From Phycisphaerales bacterium (GTDB lineage: Bacteria > Planctomycetota > Phycisphaerae > SM23-33): a stretch of 8,099 nucleotides of DNA. The stretch spans positions 1,580 to 9,678 of the forward strand of contig PMBX01000123.1 in assembly GCA_003153915.1 (NCBI GenBank). The letters run 5' to 3'. Below the pieces are notes generated by a model. That model had not been told where the DNA came from and searched no databases. It was given only the letters and a program-made list of their open reading frames with translations. Of the stretch, positions 1-7,117 are shown piece by piece; the stretch's first letter is position 1, and each line of letters begins with the position of its first letter. A program made the translations under genes and the position numbers.

Positions 1-273
1 CCGGCCATCCTCATCCTCGACGAGGCGATGAGCCAGGTTGACAGCGACAGCGAGCGGAAGATTCACCTGGCCACCGCCGAATTCATCAAGGGGCGCACCA
101 CGTTCCTGATCGCCCATAGGTTCGCCACGGTGCTCTCGGCCGACTCCATCATCGTCATGAACGGCGGAGTGGTGGCGGACATCGGAACCCACCAGCAGCT
201 TCTAGGCCGCTGCGAACTGTACGGACACCTTTACAAGACCCAGTTCGTTGACTCCGGCGGGCAGGCGGGTTGA
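1..273 (+). CDS. ABC transporter ATP-binding protein, C-terminal part (5'-partial)
   Basis: Only the last 90 residues are visible; the frame is open to the left edge, so the start lies outside. The piece is the end of a nucleotide-binding domain. It has Walker B (ILILDE, catalytic Glu at visible residue 8), a D-loop written SQVD where SALD is usual, and the H-loop (IAHR, His at visible residue 39), followed by the usual C-terminal pattern VMNGGVVADIGTHQQLL. In exporter-type ABC half-transporters (MsbA/LapB-like) this domain follows six membrane helices and hydrolyses ATP to move lipids, glycans or peptides across the inner membrane. The close spacing of H-loop and C-terminus fits that class better than importers, but the membrane part is not visible and the substrate is unknown. 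Its stop overlaps the start of the next gene, a membrane glycosyltransferase, so a role in exporting a glycan or lipid-linked intermediate is a reasonable inference only. Confidence 0.9.
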   Translation, partial: PAILILDEAMSQVDSDSERKIHLATAEFIKGRTTFLIAHRFATVLSADSIIVMNGGVVADIGTHQQLLGRCELYGHLYKTQFVDSGGQAG

Positions 274-2492
274 TGGAATCCCCTCAGGAATCCTCCAGCG
301 CCTTGTCGCCGGCGGCGATTGTGATCCTTGCGTTGCTGGCCGGCGCCGCGGCGCTGCTGAGCGCCACCGGCAACAGGATGGCTTCTCTCCTGGCGGTCGT
401 CACCGCCGCCAGTGAGGCCACCGTGGCCGGCCTGATCGTTTTATCCGCCGGCGGATACGGATACGCGGTCATTCGGCGAATCGCCCCACCCGACGCGCCC
501 AAGGCGCTGGTGGCCGCCACGGCCGCGGGCGTCGGCGTGTGGATGCTTTCGACAACGATGCTGATCGTCGGCTCGCTGACCACCGGCCTGCTGCGCGGCT
601 GGCTGTGGTGGCCCATCGTCGCTGTAGGGGTCCTGCTGGCCGGCTGGTGGGGACGCAAGAGTACCGAGGGCCTTCATCTGCCCCGGCGACTCGACGGCAG
701 GACGCTCATCTGGGTTCTGCTTGCCGTGGCGGTCGGCCTGTGGATCTCCGGGGCGACACGCTCCCCCGGCGTGTGGCAGGAGTCCTTCAGCGACGAGTAT
801 GACGTCCTGGAATACCACCTCCAGGTCCCGCGAGAATATTACAACAACCAGCACATAACCGGCCTGGACCACAATTGTTATAGCCACTATCCCCTGGGCG
901 TGGAGATGCTGTACCTTCTGGCGATGTGTCTCCGCGGCGGGGCTTACGAGGGCGTCTTCCTGGCCAAGTTCACCCACGGGATGTTCGCAATCTTGTCCGT
1001 GGTGGCGATATGGGGGACGCTGCGGAGGGAGGAGGAACTCCGCGGGCGGCTCTCTGCCGTGCTGCTGGCTACCGCTCCGCTGACTATCTACATGAGTTGG
1101 CTGGGCATGGTGGAACTGGCGGAAGTTTTCTACATGACGCTGGCGCTGCTGTGGCTGCGACAGTGGATCGCCGGCACGTCGCCGCGATCGGCTGTGTGCC
1201 TGGGGCTTGCCCTGGGCGGCGCGTGCGCCGTGAAATATCTATCGGTGGGCTTCGTCGTCGTCCCCATGGCGGCGGTCATGCTGGGGATCGGTTGGAAAAG
1301 GCTGACCCTGGTTGGGCACACGTTGGCCGCGCTGGCTTTGACGGGATTGCTGTTTTCCCCCTGGCTTGTGCGGAACACACTGCTGACGGGAAATCCCGTC
1401 TTCCCCCTGGCCACACAATACTTTGGTAAAGGCCACTGGCCGGGGGAATCGCAGCAACGCTGGGTGGATGGACACAGTTCCCAAAGGAAACCGCCCGTAC
1501 CGGCCCCGGCCGATTGGCAAATGCCCCCGCAACCCACCAGCGCGGAGTTGTTCTACCAAAACTTCATGATGTCCCAGTGGTTCGGGCCTCTGCTGAAACT
1601 CCTGGCGGGCCTGGCGGTCTGCGCCCTGTTCGCTTCAGCCGGGCGGACAAACACATGGGACTGGGCACTGGCGGCAGTCTGGGTGATCCAACTGGCGGTC
1701 TGGGTGACTATGACACAGGGAATGCCCCCCAGATTCCTCATGCCCGCGCTGGCGCCGATGTCCCTGCTGGCCGGAGGTCTGTTGGTCCAAGTCAGCCGAA
1801 TCCAGGCAAATCCTTTGCGCTCAGCCGCCACCCGCCCGGAACACGGGCCTTGGGGCATGGCGCTGGCGGTGGCGGCCTTCATCGCCGCCGCGGGCATCAA
1901 CCTTGCCGTGGCCTATGGCGTCTTCCGGGACGTCGGTGGCAGGCTGCCCGCACAGGGAGTCTCGGCCGATCAGATCGCCGGCCTGTGGCCGTGGAAACAG
2001 GCCCAGGAACTTCCTCCCGATTCTCGTATCCTGACGGTAGGCGAGGCCAAGGCCTTCTATCTGCCCAATGGGACGATCTACGCCACGGCCTTCGACGATC
2101 ATCCGCTGGCGGCGATGGCGGGGCGCGGGTTATCCCCCGCCGAGATGATCGCCGAACTCCGCCGCATGGGCGTCACGCACCTGTGGGTGGACTGGCCGGA
2201 AATCCTTCGCCTATCGCACACCTACGGATACCCCTCGGTTCTCAGTGACGGCCTGGTGAAACGGCTTTCGGCAGGCTTGCACCCAAGTATCCCGATCCTG
2301 GAGTTGTTGCAACAAGAAGGGCTGAAGGTTTACCAGGAACTTGACTTGCCCACTCCGCCCGCCGCCAGCGCGCCGGCGAGTCAAACTGCCACCTCGCAGG
2401 CAACCCAGCCGGTTGGTGGACCGGTCATCACCATCTATGCCTTGCCAGGCATTTTGCCCATCCCGGCGGAGACGACGACAAAACCCCGTTGA
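273..2492 (+). CDS. GT-C-like (GT39/PMT-type) membrane glycosyltransferase
   Basis: This is a 739-residue integral membrane protein with roughly 12-14 hydrophobic helices, five of them before residue 165. After the fifth lies DEYDVLEYH (174-182), with acidic residues in an extracytoplasmic loop, as in the catalytic loop of GT-C enzymes that take sugars from polyprenyl-phosphate donors. DHNCYSHYP (199-207) and TGNPVFPL (372-379) are further motifs I associate with this family in planctomycete-like genomes. The part after the last helix (about 553-692) looks like a soluble extracytoplasmic domain. A Pro/Ala/Thr/Gln-rich stretch follows at 693-714. The ATG at 273 shares its A with the upstream TGA; a TTG one codon earlier is an alternative start. 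No clear Shine-Dalgarno is visible, so translational coupling to the ABC gene is likely. Acceptor and sugar cannot be read from the sequence. O-mannosyl/ArnT-like transfer to protein or lipid is the family expectation, and an inactive or divergent paralogue is possible. Confidence 0.8.
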   Translation: MESPQESSSALSPAAIVILALLAGAAALLSATGNRMASLLAVVTAASEATVAGLIVLSAGGYGYAVIRRIAPPDAPKALVAATAAGVGVWMLSTTMLIVGSLTTGLLRGWLWWPIVAVGVLLAGWWGRKSTEGLHLPRRLDGRTLIWVLLAVAVGLWISGATRSPGVWQESFSDEYDVLEYHLQVPREYYNNQHITGLDHNCYSHYPLGVEMLYLLAMCLRGGAYEGVFLAKFTHGMFAILSVVAIWGTLRREEELRGRLSAVLLATAPLTIYMSWLGMVELAEVFYMTLALLWLRQWIAGTSPRSAVCLGLALGGACAVKYLSVGFVVVPMAAVMLGIGWKRLTLVGHTLAALALTGLLFSPWLVRNTLLTGNPVFPLATQYFGKGHWPGESQQRWVDGHSSQRKPPVPAPADWQMPPQPTSAELFYQNFMMSQWFGPLLKLLAGLAVCALFASAGRTNTWDWALAAVWVIQLAVWVTMTQGMPPRFLMPALAPMSLLAGGLLVQVSRIQANPLRSAATRPEHGPWGMALAVAAFIAAAGINLAVAYGVFRDVGGRLPAQGVSADQIAGLWPWKQAQELPPDSRILTVGEAKAFYLPNGTIYATAFDDHPLAAMAGRGLSPAEMIAELRRMGVTHLWVDWPEILRLSHTYGYPSVLSDGLVKRLSAGLHPSIPILELLQQEGLKVYQELDLPTPPAASAPASQTATSQATQPVGGPVITIYALPGILPIPAETTTKPR

Positions 2493-2569
2493 CCCCTTGG
2501 GGGGCATCGTGTTGATATGGTTTCCTCGTCGTGGACCGCGTAGGTTATGAAACCGGTTCTAGGCATTGC

Positions 2570-4077
<1,508 letters not shown>

Positions 4078-4081
<4 letters not shown>

Positions 4082-4719
4082 AGACCTATCCGATCATGCT
4101 GAAACTCCAGGGCCGCCGCGCGGTGGTCATCGGCGCCGGAGCAGTTGGCCTGCGACGGGCCAGAAAATTGCTCGATGCCGGAGCGGATGTGACGTTGGCC
4201 GCCGCGGAAATTCCCGCCGGCGCGGATACCTCCGGGATGACCGTCCTCCGCCGCGGCTATCATCGTGAAATCCTGAACGGCGCATTTTTGGTCCTGGCCT
4301 GCACGGACGATCGTGCGATCAACTCGCGGATCGCCGCCGACGCCCGCTCGGCCGGGGTGATGGTCAATGTCGCCGACGGGCCGCAAGACTGCGATTTCTT
4401 CCTGCCGGCGGTGCATGAGGAGGGGGACGTGGTGGTGGCCGTGGGAACCGGGGGCTTGGCCCCGGCGATGGCGGTGGAAATCCGCGACCGCCTGGCCGAC
4501 GCCCTCCCGCCGCGGGTGGGCGAATTCGCCGAGGCTATCGGCCGGTTGCGAGGCCCCCTGCGCGATCGCATCAAGAACCCCGCGATGCGGATGGAAATCA
4601 CCAAGAAACTCTGCGGGCCTTGCGGGCAAACCGCATTCCAGGCCGGCGGCGCGGAGGCCCTGGCGACGATGTTGGAGGGCATGGTGAAACTATTGGAAGG
4701 CCGCCAAGAGGTTCCCTAG
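4078..4719 (+). CDS. Precorrin-2 dehydrogenase (siroheme synthase N-terminal type, SirC/Met8-like)
   Basis: This enzyme oxidises precorrin-2 to sirohydrochlorin with NAD+, on the way to siroheme (sulfite/nitrite reductase cofactor) or to cobalamin and heme branches; Met8 and CysG homologues also insert iron. The 213-residue protein has the Rossmann dinucleotide loop GAGAVGLRR (19-27), where the family norm is GGGxVAxRK. It also has TDDRAIN (76-82), NVAD (97-100) and GTGGLAP (123-129), followed by the helical dimerisation/C-terminal part. Asp100 aligns with the catalytic Asp104 of Salmonella CysG, and Thr124 aligns with CysG Ser128. The Ser usual in GG-x-SP is Ala128 here. There is no fused uroporphyrinogen methyltransferase domain, so the length matches stand-alone SirC (about 200 residues). 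The start ATG lies in an ATGA overlap with pabB, with GGAG 11 bases upstream inside pabB, so the two are probably co-translated. Its stop interlocks with that of rplU. Chelatase activity cannot be decided from sequence. Confidence 0.88.
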
Positions 4720-5033
4720 GCGACGATCTTGGCGATTCGGACCTGGATATACCGCTGGCGGTGTCCGGTCTTGCGGCGATAGTTCTTACGCCGCCGCATC
4801 TTGTAGATGTGAATCTTGGGGCCTAGTTCCTCGGCCTCGATGATCTCGGCCAGCACCTTGGCCCCGGCTACCAGCGGGGCGCCCACTTTGACGCCTCCAT
4901 CGCCGCTGACCAGCAGGACCCGGTCAAAGGTTAGTTCCTTGGCATCCTCGGCTAAGTCGCGTAAATCGACGTTCAGCAGGTCGCCCTCGCAGACGCGAAA
5001 CTGTTGGCCGCTGTCTTCAATGATCGCATACAC
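4716..5033 (-). CDS. rplU: 50S ribosomal protein L21
   Basis: L21 binds 23S rRNA in the large ribosomal subunit. The 105-residue product is of normal length and shows the usual beginning (MYAIIEDSGQQFRV), the basic C-terminal signature (KMRRRKNYRRKTGHRQ) and a final RIAKI strand. The start is GTG at 5033, supported by an AAGGAG eight bases upstream and by alignment of the N-terminus to the family. In most bacteria rplU is followed directly by rpmA (L27) and often obg; here the gene is immediately met by the convergent precorrin-2 dehydrogenase gene, so rpmA must lie elsewhere. A promoter in the 71-bp gap upstream suggests transcription independent of the peptidase gene, although readthrough is possible because no terminator hairpin with a T-run is visible in the gap. 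Confidence 0.97.
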   Translation of the reverse strand: MYAIIEDSGQQFRVCEGDLLNVDLRDLAEDAKELTFDRVLLVSGDGGVKVGAPLVAGAKVLAEIIEAEELGPKIHIYKMRRRKNYRRKTGHRQRYIQVRIAKIVA

Positions 5034-5041
5034 GTTGCGGA

Positions 5042-5047
5042 CTCCTT
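5042..5047 (-). promoter_or_regulatory. Ribosome binding site of rplU
   Basis: On the minus strand AAGGAG lies eight bases upstream of the GTG start codon of rplU. It is one of the two best Shine-Dalgarno matches in the window and decides the GTG start. Confidence 0.8.
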
Positions 5048-5065
5048 CGGTTCAGGAAGGGGGTT

Positions 5066-5093
5066 ATTATCCCCATCGCCGCCGGCCTGTCAA
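5066..5093 (-). promoter_or_regulatory. Predicted sigma-70-type promoter of rplU
   Basis: On the minus strand a perfect -35 box TTGACA (5093-5088) is followed after 16 bases by GATAAT (5071-5066), five of six matches to TATAAT. Transcription would start near 5059, giving a leader of only about 26 bases with the Shine-Dalgarno inside it. The -10 box sits within GGGG-ATAATAA-CCCC, a short inverted repeat with 4-bp arms. The position, in a 71-bp gap just upstream of a ribosomal protein gene, supports a real promoter; the palindrome may be chance. Confidence 0.7.
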
Positions 5094-5104
5094 GCCAACC
5101 TGCG

Positions 5105-6481
5105 TTACTTTGCCCCAAAATTGCCCATCAATGCCGCCGCGGCCTGCGAGCCTCGCCAAAGGTGCTCCAAGCGGAACCGCTCGTTGGGGGCGTGGGTATC
5201 ATCATCGGGAAGGCCCAGGCCCATCAGCACGGCGTCCATACCGAAGAGCCGCTGAAAAAACTCCGTCACGGGCACCGACGCCCCGCAGCGGATCATCGCC
5301 GGCCGGCGGCCAAAGGCTTCCTCCAGCGCAGCTTCGGCGGCCTTCATCGCGGCGCTGTGGCGGTCCAGCAGCACCGGGCGCGACTTGGACAGAACCGCTA
5401 TCTCCGCCACCGTTCCAGGGTGCTGGTGTTGTCGGACATAGGAGGTGATGCCCTCGATGACCTTGTCGGGGTCCTGATTGGCGACCAGCCGCATGGAGAG
5501 CTTCGCGCTGGCCCGGGATGGAATGATGGTCTTGCCGCCCGGACCGGTATACCCGCCGATAATGCCGTTGCAGTCCAACGTCGGACGCGACCACCGCCGT
5601 TCCAGGGGGGGCAATCCACGCTCGCCCCCGCCCAACTCGGCGACACCCAGCGAGGCGGCGTAGGCGGCAGGGTCGAACGGCAAGGCCCCCCAGGCCCGCC
5701 GTTCCTGTTCGGAAAGCTCCAGCACGTCGTCGTAGAAACCCGGTACAGTCACTCTGCCGTTTGCATCGTGCAGGCCGGCGATCATCGCCGCCAGGACATT
5801 GACGGGATTGCTCACCGCCCCGCCGTGGATGCCGCTGTGAACGTCGTGGGCAGGCCCCGTGACGGTCAGCTCCACCGGTACAAGCCCTCGCAGCGCGTAG
5901 GTGATGCTGGGAACGCCTTCGGCGAAGAACTCCGAATCGCTGATGACGACGGCGTCGGCGGCCAGTTCGTCCTTGTGGGCGGCCATGAAATTCTCTATGC
6001 CCGGCGAGCCGATCTCCTCCTGACCCTCGATGAAGAACTTGACGTTAAGTGGCAATCCGCCGCCGGCCCGCTGCCATGCCTCCACGGCCATCAGGTGGGC
6101 GAAAAGCTGCCCCTTGTCGTCACAAGCGCCTCGCGCATAAACATAGCCGTCTCGCACTTGCGGCTGAAAAGGCGGAGAGGTCCAGCGTTCCAACGGTTCA
6201 GGCGCCTGGACGTCATAGTGGCCGTATATCATCAGCGTGGGCCTGCCGGGGATTTTCCTGGACGAGGCCAGCACCGCGGGGCGTCGCGAAGTCTCCATGA
6301 CGGCGGAGTCCAAGCCCAGCGACGAGAACCCCCCGGCCAGCCAATCGGACGCCTGCCGAGCTGCCTCCGCGGCGCCGGGCTCGTCGTTGACAAGACTTGG
6401 AATAGCCAGGAACTCCTTCAAGGCCGCCAGGTGTTCCTGGCGACGGGCCAGTAGATGGTCACGGACGGATTGTGGAAGCAT
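5105..6481 (-). CDS. M20 family metallopeptidase (CNDP/ArgE-DapE-type dipeptidase)
   Basis: This is a cytoplasmic di-zinc hydrolase of 458 residues, predicted to cleave dipeptides or N-acylated amino acids; the exact substrate cannot be told. All M20 motifs are present: GHYDVQ (His88 and Asp90, zinc and support), ACDDKG (bridging Asp121), EGQEEIGS (catalytic Glu155 and metal ligand Glu156), SDSEFF (Asp182, zinc) and DDTHAPNE (His430, zinc). The lid/dimerisation domain lies between, with VHSGIHGGAV. The RWTSPPFQP and RGACDDKG wording resembles the carnosinase-like (CNDP) branch more than DapE or ArgE. The start ATG at 6481 has AGGAAGG eight bases upstream. The frame is open further to 6550, but that would overlap the neighbouring gene and adds a non-conserved extension. 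The gene begins 13 bp after the zinc-ribbon protein gene, so the two are probably one transcript. No signal peptide is seen. Confidence 0.92.
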   Translation of the reverse strand: MLPQSVRDHLLARRQEHLAALKEFLAIPSLVNDEPGAAEAARQASDWLAGGFSSLGLDSAVMETSRRPAVLASSRKIPGRPTLMIYGHYDVQAPEPLERWTSPPFQPQVRDGYVYARGACDDKGQLFAHLMAVEAWQRAGGGLPLNVKFFIEGQEEIGSPGIENFMAAHKDELAADAVVISDSEFFAEGVPSITYALRGLVPVELTVTGPAHDVHSGIHGGAVSNPVNVLAAMIAGLHDANGRVTVPGFYDDVLELSEQERRAWGALPFDPAAYAASLGVAELGGGERGLPPLERRWSRPTLDCNGIIGGYTGPGGKTIIPSRASAKLSMRLVANQDPDKVIEGITSYVRQHQHPGTVAEIAVLSKSRPVLLDRHSAAMKAAEAALEEAFGRRPAMIRCGASVPVTEFFQRLFGMDAVLMGLGLPDDDTHAPNERFRLEHLWRGSQAAAALMGNFGAK

Positions 6482-6489
6482 GGGTCTAA

Positions 6490-6496
6490 CCTTCCT
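6490..6496 (-). promoter_or_regulatory. Ribosome binding site of the M20 peptidase gene
   Basis: AGGAAGG on the minus strand, eight bases before the ATG at 6481, overlaps the TAG stop of the upstream gene. This fixes the peptidase start and suggests translational coupling. Confidence 0.75.
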
Positions 6497-7100
6497 ATTG
6501 CCAGAATCGCCACCAGGAACGGTTTGTGCGACGCTCGTCCCGCGCGACATTGCGCGCCATGACGTGCAGGGCGGGCAACTTGGCCTGCATGTCCTGCAAC
6601 TTCTGGCGGGCGAATTTCTCCGGCTGCTTTCGGAAGACCGCCGCGGTGGTCTCGCTGAAGAACGCCGATTCGCTCGGCAGCTCGTTGTCGCCGTAGAATT
6701 TCAACGCCTCGCCAAGGCACAAAGCCGCCTGGTAACCCTCGCGGCGGGTGACGGCGGGAGACGTATCCGACGCCGCCGACTCCACCAACAGATAGAACAG
6801 GCTCAGCCACTGCCCCAGGTCCACCAGCCGGCTTGGACGGCCGGTGGGGTTAATCACTTCCGTCCCGGCGGCATTGTGAGATGTTTCATGTTCGCAGAGG
6901 AACTGAAACTCCCGCCGGACCTGGCAATTCTTGCAGTGTGTCTGGATCACGGCCAATCCGGGCGGGCGCTGCCGAACGTCGGTGGAATCCACCAGCCACG
7001 GTCCCTTCCCGCAGCCAGGGCAGGACGTGACGGTGAGGTAGTACTGCGCCTCTCGCAGGGTGTAGGCCCTCAACGGACCGGATGAGGATGGTTCGCTCAT
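6495..7100 (-). CDS. Zinc-ribbon-like protein of unknown function
   Basis: I do not recognise a named family. The 201-residue product carries two Cys pairs, CPGC (Cys27, Cys30) and CKNC (Cys56, Cys59), spaced as in a treble/zinc ribbon that would hold one Zn. CxxxH-like residues (Cys69, His71) lie nearby. The region after residue 90 appears helical, with WLSLFYLLVES and GYQAALCLGEALKFY, and could be a TPR-like or helical-bundle segment. The protein ends in an unusual basic-aromatic tail, SWWRFWQ. There is no signal peptide. The ATG at 7100 has only a distant AAGG (12 bases), and the start lies 17 bp after the stop of the upstream gene, in keeping with an operon that continues into the M20 peptidase. 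Possible roles (adaptor, regulator, nucleic acid binding) are guesses. Confidence 0.75.
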   Translation of the reverse strand: MSEPSSSGPLRAYTLREAQYYLTVTSCPGCGKGPWLVDSTDVRQRPPGLAVIQTHCKNCQVRREFQFLCEHETSHNAAGTEVINPTGRPSRLVDLGQWLSLFYLLVESAASDTSPAVTRREGYQAALCLGEALKFYGDNELPSESAFFSETTAAVFRKQPEKFARQKLQDMQAKLPALHVMARNVARDERRTNRSWWRFWQ

Positions 7101-7117
7101 GAACGACCGACGCCTTG

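Noticed and set aside
2484..2504. Possible terminator after the glycosyltransferase gene (CCCC...TTGGGGGG)
   Set aside because: The arms are about 4 bp with either a 2-base or an 11-base loop, and no T-run follows. It is too weak to call.
2489..2521. Possible promoter before pabB starting at TTGACC
   Set aside because: No acceptable -10 box lies 16-18 bases downstream; the nearest TATGGT is 21 bases away.
5162..6454. Long plus-strand open frame (about 430 codons) opposite the M20 peptidase
   Set aside because: The opposite strand encodes a complete peptidase with all metal-binding motifs. The plus-strand translation is Arg/Gly-rich with no recognisable domain, as expected for an antisense shadow in GC-rich DNA.
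6482..6550. Extended N-terminus of the M20 peptidase starting at 6550
   Set aside because: It would overlap the upstream gene by over 50 bp and add non-conserved sequence, while the ATG at 6481 has a good Shine-Dalgarno and matches the normal family start.
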